Below are positions 8,119-16,541 of a DNA stretch of 24,927 bases, piece by piece. Within the stretch, counting starts at the first letter, position 1. Each line of letters starts with the position of its first letter. Made by a program: the position numbers and the translations under genes. Under the pieces are notes generated by a model. That model saw only the letters and a list, made by a program, of their open reading frames with translations. It did no database searches and was not told where the DNA came from. This DNA is from JALYTY01 sp964546935 (GTDB lineage Bacteria > Vulcanimicrobiota > Vulcanimicrobiia > Vulcanimicrobiales > Vulcanimicrobiaceae), in NCBI GenBank assembly GCA_964546935.1, contig CAZJLJ010000045.1:1-24927 (forward strand), in the 5' to 3' direction.

Positions 8119-9515
8119 ATCTCGGTACTTTCGACGCACAACAAACCATGCTGGTAATCGGCCTCGGCAAAAGCGGACTTGCCTGCGCGCAAGTGTTGCG
8201 TTCGCGTGGCGTCACAGTCTATGCCACCGACGAAAAGCCGCAGACCGAGTTGGACGACGCGATTTCGAAGATTTCCGGATATGGCGCGACATTCGTTGCG
8301 CCCGATTCGCTGGCGTCGATCCTTCCTGCGCTCACATCCGCGGTGTTGTCTCCCGGCGTGCCGCTGAATTCGCCGGTTGTCCGGGCGGTGCAGGATCATA
8401 ACGTTCCCGTGTTCGGTGAAATCGAAGTCGCGTTCCGCCTATGCAAAGCTCCCATTATTGCGGTGACCGGAACGAAGGGCAAGTCGACGACGACGGCTCT
8501 CATCGGTCATTTGCTTCGTGAATGCGGTCATGTCGTGCACGTCGGCGGAAATATCGGCAACCCGCTGATCAACGAAGTGTTGGATGCGGGACCCGAAGAC
8601 TGGGTCGTCGCCGAAGTGTCATCGTTCCAGCTCGAAACGATCCGTTCGTTCAAGCCACGTGTCGCCGTGCTGCTGAACATTGCGCCCGATCATTTGGACC
8701 GCTACCATTCGATGGACGAATACGCGGAAGCCAAGTATCGCATCTTTGCAAATCAAGCGTCCGGTGATTTCTTCGTCGGTAATCTCGACGATGCGCGTAT
8801 TGCCTCGCTTGATGTGGAAAAGGGCGAGCCGCGCATGCGTTCGCGCCAGCTTTGGTTCACGCTGCACGACCGCCACGATAACGCGACGGTATATTTGCAC
8901 GGCGGCGCGATAACGTACGCGCCGATCGCCGGAGATCCGCGTCCGATTACGCTCGCACGCCGGAGCGATATCCCACTGGCCGGCGAGCACAACATACAAA
9001 ATGCGATGGCCGCGTTGTTGGCTGCGCTGGTTATCGGGTGCGATCCGGTTCGATTGCGCGACGCGGTTACGACGTTCCGTCCCATGCCGCATAGGTTGGA
9101 ACCGGTCACCGAAATCGACGGCGTGCTTTACGTCGATGACTCGAAGTCGACGAACCCTGGTTCGGTCATCGCTGCTCTGCATTCGTACAATCGTCCCGTC
9201 ATTCTCATTGCGGGCGGCCGTTCCAAGGGCACGGATTTCGTGGAGCTCGGTGTTGCGATCAAACAACGCGCGAAGGCATTGATTGTCATCGGCGAAGCGG
9301 CTGAGGAGATTGCAAAGGCCGCCAAAGGCATGAAAGCCGTGCGGGCAACGTCGATGGAAGATGCGGTGCGCCGTGCCCAGGAGATTGCTTCTCGAGGTGA
9401 CGTTGTCGTGCTTTCACCGGGCTGCGCATCGTTCGATATGTTCCGCTCGGCGGAAGATCGCGGAGAAAAATTCGTAGCCGCCGTGACGGCCCTGCGAGAA
9501 CCTGCCGGTGCGTAA
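8115..9515 (+). CDS. murD: UDP-MurNAc-L-alanine:D-glutamate ligase MurD
   Basis: MurD adds D-glutamate to UDP-MurNAc-L-Ala in the cytoplasm. From ATG 8115 it is 466 residues: an N-terminal Rossmann-like domain with VIGLGKSGLA, the ATP-binding G119-TKGKSTT loop, the central EVSSFQLETI and NIAPDHLDRY motifs typical of MurD, and a C-terminal domain with DDSKSTNPGS and SPGCASFDMF. The reading frame is open for 26 codons upstream, inside mraY, but ATG 8115 gives the normal MurD N-terminus and the same ATGA overlap used by its neighbours. It overlaps ftsW by 8 nt. Confidence 0.96.
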   Translation: MNLGTFDAQQTMLVIGLGKSGLACAQVLRSRGVTVYATDEKPQTELDDAISKISGYGATFVAPDSLASILPALTSAVLSPGVPLNSPVVRAVQDHNVPVFGEIEVAFRLCKAPIIAVTGTKGKSTTTALIGHLLRECGHVVHVGGNIGNPLINEVLDAGPEDWVVAEVSSFQLETIRSFKPRVAVLLNIAPDHLDRYHSMDEYAEAKYRIFANQASGDFFVGNLDDARIASLDVEKGEPRMRSRQLWFTLHDRHDNATVYLHGGAITYAPIAGDPRPITLARRSDIPLAGEHNIQNAMAALLAALVIGCDPVRLRDAVTTFRPMPHRLEPVTEIDGVLYVDDSKSTNPGSVIAALHSYNRPVILIAGGRSKGTDFVELGVAIKQRAKALIVIGEAAEEIAKAAKGMKAVRATSMEDAVRRAQEIASRGDVVVLSPGCASFDMFRSAEDRGEKFVAAVTALREPAGA

Positions 9516-10680
9516 TGCCGCGAGGCTAGCGGAACGCCCGAGGTACGACACGCGCGAACACGCGAGCTTGCGTTCGTACATCGTAGCGCCGCCCGATACG
9601 ATCCTCTTTGCAGCGGTCGCGGCGTTGGTCGGTATCGGCCTGGTGATGATTTTCTCGGCGTCGAGTGCAACGGCATACGCCGAACACCACGACACCGCGT
9701 ACTACGCGAAACGCCAGTTCGTGTGGTTGCTGGTCGGTCTTGGGTTTGCATATGGCGCGTACCGGATGGACTACCACAAACTAAGGAAAGCCGCGCCGTA
9801 TATTTTGGTGGCGTCGATCGCGACGCTCGTACTGGTACTGGTTCCACATGTCGGTATCGTTGTAAACGGCGCGCGACGATGGGTCGGCGCATCCGCCGTT
9901 AGTTTTCAGCCGTCAGAGTTCGCGAAGCTGGCTCTGATTGTTTATCTCGGCGCGATGCTTTCGCAACGCGGCGAGCGCATCACGTCGCTGTGGAACGGGC
10001 TCTTCCCGCTCTGCGTTCCCGTCGTCATTATGGCCATGTTGGTGCTTGCCGAACCCGACATGGGAACCGCGAGTCTCTTAGTAATGACGGCGTTCGCGAT
10101 GTTCTTTGCAGCGGGAGCACGCATTCCGCATTTGCTTGCCATTTTGGGCGCGATCGTTCCGCCCGTTGCGCTTGCGATTCTTGCCAGTCCATATAAGCGC
10201 GCTCGCATCTTTGCGTTCATCGATCCATGGAAAGACGCGCAGAACACCGGCTTCCACATCGTTCAATCGTTGCTTGCCCTGGGAAGCGGCGGGCTCTTCG
10301 GCGTTGGACTCGGTGCGTCGCGCGCGAAGTTTTTCTACCTGCCCGAGCAGTACACGGACTTCATCTTCTCGGTACTCGGCGAAGAGCTTGGACTCGTCGG
10401 CGCGTTCGTAGTGCTGGCGCTCTTCATCGTCTTCGCGTATCGCGCCGTGAAGATTGCGATTGCGGCACCGGATCGCTTCGGGTTCTTTTTGGCGCTCGGG
10501 TGCGCCGCGCTCATCGTCATCCAGGCTTTCATCAATATCGGCGTGGTGACGTCGTCATGGCCCGTAACCGGCGTTCCGTTACCGTTCATTTCGTTCGGCG
10601 GCAGTTCGCTCATCGTCAATCTCGTAGCAGCCGCGTTTATTGTGAACGTCGGACGTTTCCGGCGCGTCGGCAAGAAGTAA
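9508..10680 (+). CDS. ftsW: Septal peptidoglycan glycosyltransferase FtsW (SEDS family)
   Basis: FtsW is the SEDS-family polymerase that builds septal glycan strands from lipid II, working with FtsI. The 390-residue polytopic protein (about ten membrane helices) has GARRW (121-125), FQPSEFAK (133-140), EPDMGTA (182-188), the catalytic-type aspartate D284 in the YTDFIF segment before GEELG, and the C-terminal PLPFISFGGSS motif. The only upstream start that fits is GTG 9508, which overlaps the end of murD by 8 nt. A cytoplasmic N-terminal tail of about 30 residues precedes the first helix. RodA is the alternative, but the position between murD and murG indicates FtsW. Confidence 0.93.
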   Translation: MRNAARLAERPRYDTREHASLRSYIVAPPDTILFAAVAALVGIGLVMIFSASSATAYAEHHDTAYYAKRQFVWLLVGLGFAYGAYRMDYHKLRKAAPYILVASIATLVLVLVPHVGIVVNGARRWVGASAVSFQPSEFAKLALIVYLGAMLSQRGERITSLWNGLFPLCVPVVIMAMLVLAEPDMGTASLLVMTAFAMFFAAGARIPHLLAILGAIVPPVALAILASPYKRARIFAFIDPWKDAQNTGFHIVQSLLALGSGGLFGVGLGASRAKFFYLPEQYTDFIFSVLGEELGLVGAFVVLALFIVFAYRAVKIAIAAPDRFGFFLALGCAALIVIQAFINIGVVTSSWPVTGVPLPFISFGGSSLIVNLVAAAFIVNVGRFRRVGKK

Positions 10681-11789
10681 TGAAGGTGGTCTTCGCGGGC
10701 GGAGGGACGGGTGGACATCTCTATCCGGCGATCGCGATTGCGGACGCACTAAGCGGCGAACGCGGCTCGATTACGTTTTTCGGTACAGCCGACCGGCTCG
10801 AAAGCAAGATCGTTCCGAAAGCCGGATATCGTTTGGAAACGGTTGCGAGCCGGCCGCTTACGCGCAAACCGTCACTCGAACTAATTCGCACGCTTTTCGC
10901 CAACGCGTCCGGCACATTCCAGAGTTTAGGGAAACTTACGCGGCTAAAGCCGGACTTGCTGATCGCGACGGGCGGCTACGTTTGTTTTCCCGTCGTTCTT
11001 GCGGCACGAATCCTTCGCGTGTTGCGTCGCATTAAGGCGCCGATAGTGCTGCTGGAGCCCAACGCACACCCAGGATTGACAAACAGACTGTTGGCGCCGC
11101 TCGTCGACGAAGTTTGGGGCGCCTTTGAAAAACCGGATGCGCGTTTCGCATCGAAATACGTGCATACCGGCATTCCGGTGCGCGCTGCGCTACGCGATCT
11201 TCCGAACCGTGAAGATGCATTGGCGCGCCTTGGGCTCTCTGCCAATCGTCGTACGTTGCTTGCGATCGGCGGAAGCCAAGGTGCGCGCTCGATCAACGAT
11301 GCGTTGACTTCGATCGTAAAGACCGGCGGATTGCCTGAAGGCTGGCAACTGATTCACGTAACCGGTGAACGCGAATACGATCGCGTCCGTGCAGCGCTGG
11401 GAAGTTCATCGGACTCCGCTGTGCGGCCGTATTTGGATGACGTCTCGGATGCATTTGCCGCATCCGACCTCATCCTCGCGCGTGCCGGCGCTTCGACGCT
11501 CGGTGAACTGGCCGCAACGGGAAAGCCTGCGGTTCTTGTTCCGTATCCGCATGCGTCGGACGATCATCAGCGACATAACGCAATGGTCGTCGCCGAAGCC
11601 GGTGCTGCGGTGGTGGTCGATGACCGCGAATTGCGCGCCGGAAAACTCCGCGGAATTCTTGCAGAAGTAACGGCAAGCGAACGGTTGGCATCGCTTCACG
11701 CGTGCGCTTCGCAGCTTCGCGCAATCGATCCGATTGCGACAATTCTCGCGCGGATTGCAGCCTTGACGGCTCGAAAGAGCGGCGCGTGA
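10680..11789 (+). CDS. murG: UDP-GlcNAc:lipid I N-acetylglucosaminyltransferase MurG
   Basis: MurG adds GlcNAc to lipid I on the inner face of the membrane, giving lipid II. From ATG 10680 the product is 369 residues of GT-B fold. It has the N-terminal GGGTGGH loop (7-13) followed by LYPAIAIADAL, ATGGYVCFP, HTGIPVR, the GGSQGA loop of the C-terminal domain, and GKPAVLVPYPHASDDHQ, which contacts the nucleotide. The frame is open 151 codons further upstream inside ftsW, but only ATG 10680 gives the family N-terminus. Its first base is the last base of the ftsW stop codon (TAATG), and the murG stop overlaps murC by one base. Confidence 0.95.
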   Translation: MKVVFAGGGTGGHLYPAIAIADALSGERGSITFFGTADRLESKIVPKAGYRLETVASRPLTRKPSLELIRTLFANASGTFQSLGKLTRLKPDLLIATGGYVCFPVVLAARILRVLRRIKAPIVLLEPNAHPGLTNRLLAPLVDEVWGAFEKPDARFASKYVHTGIPVRAALRDLPNREDALARLGLSANRRTLLAIGGSQGARSINDALTSIVKTGGLPEGWQLIHVTGEREYDRVRAALGSSSDSAVRPYLDDVSDAFAASDLILARAGASTLGELAATGKPAVLVPYPHASDDHQRHNAMVVAEAGAAVVVDDRELRAGKLRGILAEVTASERLASLHACASQLRAIDPIATILARIAALTARKSGA

Positions 11790-13165
11790 TGGGGCAGCAC
11801 TGGCACTTCGTGGGAATCGGCGGCATCGGCATGAGCGCGATTGCGCGCATTTTGGTATCGCGTGGAGACTTCGTGTCGGGCTCCGACGTTCGCGCCACGC
11901 CGCTCATCGAACGCCTAAAAATCGAAGGCGTAAAAGTTACAATCGGCCACGATGCGGCGAACGTGGACCAAGGCTCCACGGTTGTCGTGAGCTCGGCGAT
12001 CGATCGACGCAATCCCGAGTACGTCGCGGCGCAGCGGTTAGGCGTTCCACTCTTGCACCGCGGTGAGCTATTGGCGCGGTTGGTGCGCGAGCGGCGCGGT
12101 ATCGCGGTTTGCGGCACGCACGGAAAAACGACCACGACTGCGATGGTTCATAGCGTTCTGCGCGCCGGACAAGTCGATGCGAGTTTAGTGCTGGGCGGAA
12201 TCGATGGTGCGCTCGGAACGAACGCACACGACGGCAGCTCGCAGTGGTTCGTTACGGAAGCCGATGAATCCGACGGTTCGTTTGCGCTGCTCGATCCGGC
12301 GATTGCGATCCTCAACAACATCGAAAACGATCATTTGCAAAGCGACGACGAATTGCCGCAGCTGGTGAACGCGTTCGAAGAGTTTCTTGCCAAGCTTCCT
12401 GAGGACGGCGTTGCCATTATCGGCGTCGACGATCCATTGGCGGCTTCTTTGATAGAGCGCCCGCGACGCGCCCCGACGATGACGTTCGGTTTTGGGCCGC
12501 GTTCGTACGTGCGTGCGGCAAACATGCGCTTCGAACGCCTCGGTACACGCTTTGATGCGATCGTCGGCGATGTTTGCCTTGGAACGATCGAACTTGCGGT
12601 GCCCGGCGCGATCAACGTTCAAAATGCGTTAGCCGCCGTTGCCGTCGCACGCCAACTCGAAATTCCGTTCCCGCAAATCGCCGAGGGGTTGCGTGCGTTT
12701 CGCGGCGTGCGCCGCCGCTTCGATATTCTCACGCGCAACGATCGGTTGATAGTGGTCGATGATTATGCGCACCATCCAACGGCCGTGCGCGCCACGATCG
12801 CCGCGGCGCGTCAATACCATCAAGGACCGGTATTCGTGGCGTTTCAGCCACACCGTTACACGCGCACTGCATATCTGGCTCGTGATTTTGCGGATGCGCT
12901 GCGCGGCGGCGATCGGGTGTATTTGGCGCCCGTTTATGCCGCATCCGAAGCGCCGATCCCCGGCGTGAGCGAACGCTCCATCGGCGAACCGCTGGCAACG
13001 GCCGGAACGCGAGTGACATATGTTCCGCGAGTTGACGATTTGGAAGAGCGTATTTTCGATGAAGCACCGCGAGGCGCGCTGGTTTTGATGTTGGGCGCGG
13101 GCAACATTACCGATGTTGCGGCTCGCTTAGCCCATCGGGTAGAAGAGGCCATCGTTCGCGCGTGA
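11789..13165 (+). CDS. murC: UDP-N-acetylmuramate:L-alanine ligase MurC
   Basis: MurC adds L-alanine, the first stem-peptide residue, to UDP-MurNAc. The product is 458 residues from ATG 11789. It shows the UDP-binding GIGGIGMSAIA loop near the N-terminus, the P-loop CGTHGKTTTT with K113, EADESDGSF in the central domain, and YAHHPT plus FQPHRYTRT in the C-terminal domain, all MurC signatures. An upstream extension of 29 codons inside murG is open but is not family-like. It overlaps murG by 1 nt (TGATG) and murB by 4 nt. A MurC-MurB pair is a common arrangement, and MurB supplies the substrate of MurC. Confidence 0.96.
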   Translation: MGQHWHFVGIGGIGMSAIARILVSRGDFVSGSDVRATPLIERLKIEGVKVTIGHDAANVDQGSTVVVSSAIDRRNPEYVAAQRLGVPLLHRGELLARLVRERRGIAVCGTHGKTTTTAMVHSVLRAGQVDASLVLGGIDGALGTNAHDGSSQWFVTEADESDGSFALLDPAIAILNNIENDHLQSDDELPQLVNAFEEFLAKLPEDGVAIIGVDDPLAASLIERPRRAPTMTFGFGPRSYVRAANMRFERLGTRFDAIVGDVCLGTIELAVPGAINVQNALAAVAVARQLEIPFPQIAEGLRAFRGVRRRFDILTRNDRLIVVDDYAHHPTAVRATIAAARQYHQGPVFVAFQPHRYTRTAYLARDFADALRGGDRVYLAPVYAASEAPIPGVSERSIGEPLATAGTRVTYVPRVDDLEERIFDEAPRGALVLMLGAGNITDVAARLAHRVEEAIVRA

Positions 13166-14124
13166 GTCTGACGACGACGCGCGCTTGCCAATCGCTCCTC
13201 GATCCCGACGATCGGTCTCAGCTCCTCGCGATCTTCGGCGATCGCGTCGAGTTCGATGCCTCACTTGCACCGTTTACGTCTTGGAAAATCGGCGGCCCGG
13301 CCGATGCGCTAGCTGTTGTTGAAAGCGAAGAAGAGCTGGCCGCGGCAATGCGCCTCAGCTTCAAACGGCGCTTACCGTGGTTCGTGCTTGGTGCGGGAAG
13401 CAACGTGCTCATCGGTGACGGTGGATTGCGTGGAATCGTCGTACGGCTTGGCGGAGCGTTTGCCGAGATCGAAGCGCGGATCGAAGGCGAGAAAGTTGTT
13501 GTCGAGGCGGGCGCGTCGGCGAACATGGCGCTAGTAACCGCCAAGGCGGCGAGTCTGGGCGCTCTCGGCATCGGGTCCCTCTCCGGAATTCCGGGTACCG
13601 TCGGCGGCTCGTTACGCATGAACGCCGGCACCGACCGTGAGATGGGCGACTTCGTTCGTGAATTATGGGTGCAATCGCCCACCAAACCCGAACCGCACAC
13701 GATTACCGTTCAATACTTCTACCGTCACACGACGCTCGCACGTGACGCGGTCGTTTCCAGAATCACGCTCGAGTTTGAACGGGGTGACGCCAAGACGGTC
13801 CGTACCGAGATGCAGACGCGCCTCGTGCGCCGCAAGTCGACCCAGCCAATCGCGCTTCCGAATGCGGGCTCGTGTTTCCGGAACCCCGAGGGCGATAAGG
13901 CCGCACGGCTGATCGAGGCCGCCGGTGCTAAGGGATGGCGGGTAGGCGGCGCGGAAGTCTCTCAACTGCACGCCAACTTTATCAACAACGTCGGAGGTGC
14001 GACCGCCCGAGATGTCGCGTCGCTCCTTGCACGCGTACGTCGAGCCGTTCGCGACCAATTCGGAGTTGAGCTTCAGCTGGAAGTGCATTTAGTCGGTGTT
14101 TTTATCGATGAAACGCAAGCGTGA
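13162..14124 (+). CDS. murB: UDP-N-acetylenolpyruvoylglucosamine reductase MurB
   Basis: MurB is an FAD enzyme that uses NADPH to reduce UDP-GlcNAc-enolpyruvate to UDP-MurNAc. The 320-residue product has the FAD-binding blocks TSWKIGGPADAL, GAGSNVLIGDGGLRG and SGIPGTVGGSLRMNAG. It also has the expected active-site residues: R188 in the YRHT segment, S237 in AGSCFRNP (proton donor position) and E307 near the C-terminus. The start is GTG 13162 in a GTGA overlap with the murC stop. MurA, which makes its substrate, is not in the window. The stop overlaps the ddl start. Confidence 0.95.
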   Translation: MSLTTTRACQSLLDPDDRSQLLAIFGDRVEFDASLAPFTSWKIGGPADALAVVESEEELAAAMRLSFKRRLPWFVLGAGSNVLIGDGGLRGIVVRLGGAFAEIEARIEGEKVVVEAGASANMALVTAKAASLGALGIGSLSGIPGTVGGSLRMNAGTDREMGDFVRELWVQSPTKPEPHTITVQYFYRHTTLARDAVVSRITLEFERGDAKTVRTEMQTRLVRRKSTQPIALPNAGSCFRNPEGDKAARLIEAAGAKGWRVGGAEVSQLHANFINNVGGATARDVASLLARVRRAVRDQFGVELQLEVHLVGVFIDETQA

Positions 14125-15065
14125 TGGTGAATAGAAAAGCTAAAGTCGCCGTTGTCATGGGCGGGTCCAGTGCGGAACGCGAGATCTCGATCAAAACGGG
14201 ATCCGGCGTCATGCGCGCTTTGCAATCTCTCGGCTATGAAACGCAGTCGCTAGACTACGATCGCCGTTTCGTCGATGCTATTCGCGAAGTTGCGCCCGAC
14301 GTTGTATTTAACGCATTGCACGGCCCGGGCGGGGAGGACGGCCAAGTCCAGGCGATTCTAGATTTTCTAGGCATTACGTATACCGGAAGCGCTGTTGAAG
14401 CATGTGCGCTTGCGATGGACAAGCATTTGACGAAGAAACTTGTCGCTGCGGAAGGCCTTCCGACGGCGGCTTGGGATTTGTTCGATCTCTCCGGTGGAAC
14501 GCTGCCGTTGCTTCCGGGTTCGCTCGATCTTCCGCTGGTAATCAAACCGCGTTTCGAAGGCTCAGCAATCGGCGTTACGATCGTAAAGACGCACGAACAG
14601 TGGACGAACGCGATGATCACCGCTGCAAAAGCGTATTCGCAAATCATGGCGGAAGAGTTTATCGAGGGCCGCGAGTTCACGTGCGGCGTTCTCGGCGAAG
14701 AAGCGCTTCCCGTTATCGAAATCGTGCCGAACGAAGACGAATTCTACACGTTCGACGCAAAATACGCCCCCGGTGGCAGCCAGCACATCGTGCCTGCAAA
14801 GATCGATGAAGATCTCTCCGCGCGTTTGCAAATGCTTGCGCTATCCGTCCACCGCCTATTAGGTCTGCGCGACTACTCGCGCACCGATTTCATCGTGAGC
14901 AAAGAAGGCCGTCCGCAAATACTGGAAGTCAATACGTTGCCGGGATTAACGCCGACTAGCCTGTTTCCGGACGCATGCGCTTCGATCGGTATTTCGTACG
15001 AAGCGCTGGTCGATCGCCTGATCGGCTACGCACTTGCTCGCGCCGAAGTCGCAAACGTTGCGTAG
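14124..15065 (+). CDS. ddl: D-alanine:D-alanine ligase Ddl
   Basis: Ddl is an ATP-grasp enzyme that joins two D-alanines, made by alanine racemase, for use by MurF. The 313-residue product has GGSSAEREIS (13-22), the LHGPGGEDGQ loop, TGSAVEACALAMDKH, the ATP-grasp IKPRFEGSAIGV stretch, and the terminal EVNTLPGLTP Mg2+-binding segment. The omega-loop region reads FDAKYAPG. A tyrosine after AK is the form seen in D-Ala-D-Ala ligases, not D-Ala-D-Lac ligases. ATG 14124 overlaps the murB stop by 1 nt; GTG 14121 (4-nt overlap) is an equally possible start. It is the last gene of the overlapping chain. Confidence 0.94.
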   Translation: MVNRKAKVAVVMGGSSAEREISIKTGSGVMRALQSLGYETQSLDYDRRFVDAIREVAPDVVFNALHGPGGEDGQVQAILDFLGITYTGSAVEACALAMDKHLTKKLVAAEGLPTAAWDLFDLSGGTLPLLPGSLDLPLVIKPRFEGSAIGVTIVKTHEQWTNAMITAAKAYSQIMAEEFIEGREFTCGVLGEEALPVIEIVPNEDEFYTFDAKYAPGGSQHIVPAKIDEDLSARLQMLALSVHRLLGLRDYSRTDFIVSKEGRPQILEVNTLPGLTPTSLFPDACASIGISYEALVDRLIGYALARAEVANVA

Positions 15066-15128
15066 ATAACGGTTTACTACTAGTTTCGTCGCAGTACTGA
15101 CGAGCGTAACGACGAACGTCATAAACGT

Positions 15129-15133
15129 GGAGG
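15129..15133 (+). promoter_or_regulatory. Shine-Dalgarno GGAGG of the amidohydrolase gene
   Basis: GGAGG lies 7 nt before ATG 15141 and fixes that start. It is one of the few strong ribosome sites in the first 15 kb, where most genes rely on overlap with the previous gene. It supports the view that translation restarts independently here, after the dcw chain ends at 15065. Confidence 0.75.
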
Positions 15134-15140
15134 ACCCTAC

Positions 15141-16535
15141 ATGCACGTTCATGACGACGCGTTCGATTGTCGTTGTCCGCATAGCGGATTTTCATCACGT
15201 CTTTTTTCTGAAGCAAAACTAGCATTAGGCCGTCGCGCCTTCTTAGCGGGCGCTGCGGCCGCCGGCGCAGCAATGCTGCTGCCCTCGCGCGCACGCGCCG
15301 CCGCGCAGACCGTGACCGTCTTGAAGGCCGCGCGACTCTTCGATGGCCTCACCATGCGCACGCCGGGCGTGCTCGTTCTGCGCGGCGATCGCATCGTTTC
15401 GATGAACGCCGGCGATGCGGGAAGCGACGCCGCGGTTATCGATCTTGGCGACGCAACGCTGATGCCGGGATTGATCGACTGCCACACGCACGTTGCACCG
15501 TTCATCGTCCCGTCGCGCTATCTCGCCGTTCCGGGACGCACGAGCGATAGCGTTGGCGAAGCGGCCATTTACGGCGTGCGTAACGCCCAAGCGATGTTGC
15601 GCAATGGGTTCACAACGCTGCGTGATGTCGGCGGCGGATGGGGTGTCGATCTGGCGGTGCGTGATGCGATCAACGAAGGCGCCGTTGTCGGACCGCGCAT
15701 TTTCGCTGCGGGTCCGGCGCTTTCGATTACCGGTGGCCACGGCGACTCAAACGATTTGCCCGACTTCGTGCACGAAGATGAAACGATCGAAAGCGGCGTT
15801 TCATACGGTCCGTATGGCTTCCGTCAAAAAGTGCGCGAACACGTGAAGCGCCACGCTGACGTAATCAAAATCTTGGCGACGGGCGGCGTGTTGAGTTACG
15901 GCGACGTTTGGGACATTCCGCAATTCAATCTCGACGAAATACAAGCCGTTGTAGACGAAGCAACGAAGTTCAATCGCAAAGTTGCCGCGCATTGCCACGG
16001 CGATAAAGGCATTTCTGTCGCCGTCGAAGGCGGCGTCCACTCGATCGAACATTGCACGGGCGTTTCGGAAGCGACGCTCAAGAAGATGCAAGAGCGAAAC
16101 ACGCATCTCGTTCCCACGATTTGGGCGCTGGATTCGATTCTCGTGCCGGGCAACCCGAACAAAATCAGCGCGCAGTCGGTGCAGAAAGCACAGTATGCGG
16201 CAACAGTACGCAACGAGGGCATGCAACGTGCCGTTGCATCCAGCGTAACCATTACCTATGGTACGGACGCCGGCGTCTTTCCGCACAAGGAGAACAACAA
16301 AGACTTTGCGCTCCTCGCAAAGATGGGCATGCATCCTATCGATGTATTGAAGTCGGCAACGCACAATGCCGCCGCGTTGATCGGCGTAACCGACCGCGGA
16401 TCGCTTGCTCCGGGCAAGTTGGCCGACGTCGTTGCATTCCACGGCGACCCGTCGCGCAACATCAGCGCAATCGAAAGCACCCCGGCATTGCTGATGCTTG
16501 GCGGGAAACGGATCGATCCCGCGAGCCTTGCGTAG
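15141..16535 (+). CDS. Exported metal-dependent amidohydrolase (imidazolonepropionase/prolidase-like)
   Basis: This 464-residue amidohydrolase-superfamily enzyme resembles the branch that holds imidazolonepropionase-like proteins and Xaa-Pro dipeptidases. Metal and catalytic positions are present: H115 and H117 (CHTH), K243 (bridging lysine, IKILATGG), H284, H304 and D376 (YGTDAG). A twin-arginine signal follows a 30-residue leader: R31-R32-AFLAG, a hydrophobic stretch, then ARA at about 51-53. The enzyme is therefore probably exported folded with its metals. The leader also carries C10, C12 and H14. The gene starts 75 bp after ddl and converges on the DUF5069-type gene with 6 bp between stops. 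Substrate cannot be told from sequence; a dipeptidase or lactone/phosphoester hydrolase is possible. Confidence 0.85.
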   Translation: MHVHDDAFDCRCPHSGFSSRLFSEAKLALGRRAFLAGAAAAGAAMLLPSRARAAAQTVTVLKAARLFDGLTMRTPGVLVLRGDRIVSMNAGDAGSDAAVIDLGDATLMPGLIDCHTHVAPFIVPSRYLAVPGRTSDSVGEAAIYGVRNAQAMLRNGFTTLRDVGGGWGVDLAVRDAINEGAVVGPRIFAAGPALSITGGHGDSNDLPDFVHEDETIESGVSYGPYGFRQKVREHVKRHADVIKILATGGVLSYGDVWDIPQFNLDEIQAVVDEATKFNRKVAAHCHGDKGISVAVEGGVHSIEHCTGVSEATLKKMQERNTHLVPTIWALDSILVPGNPNKISAQSVQKAQYAATVRNEGMQRAVASSVTITYGTDAGVFPHKENNKDFALLAKMGMHPIDVLKSATHNAAALIGVTDRGSLAPGKLADVVAFHGDPSRNISAIESTPALLMLGGKRIDPASLA

Positions 16536-16541
16536 TCTATT

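Noticed and set aside
10227..10679. 151-codon upstream extension of the murG reading frame
   Set aside because: It lies wholly inside ftsW in another frame and is Arg-rich. The MurG family N-terminus starts exactly at ATG 10680.
11702..11788. 29-codon upstream extension of murC
   Set aside because: It overlaps the end of murG and is not MurC-like. ATG 11789 opens directly into the GIGGIGMS loop region.
15083..15115. TTCGTCG/CGACGAA inverted repeat after ddl as a terminator
   Set aside because: Only 7 bp with a long loop and no T tract; not convincing as a terminator.
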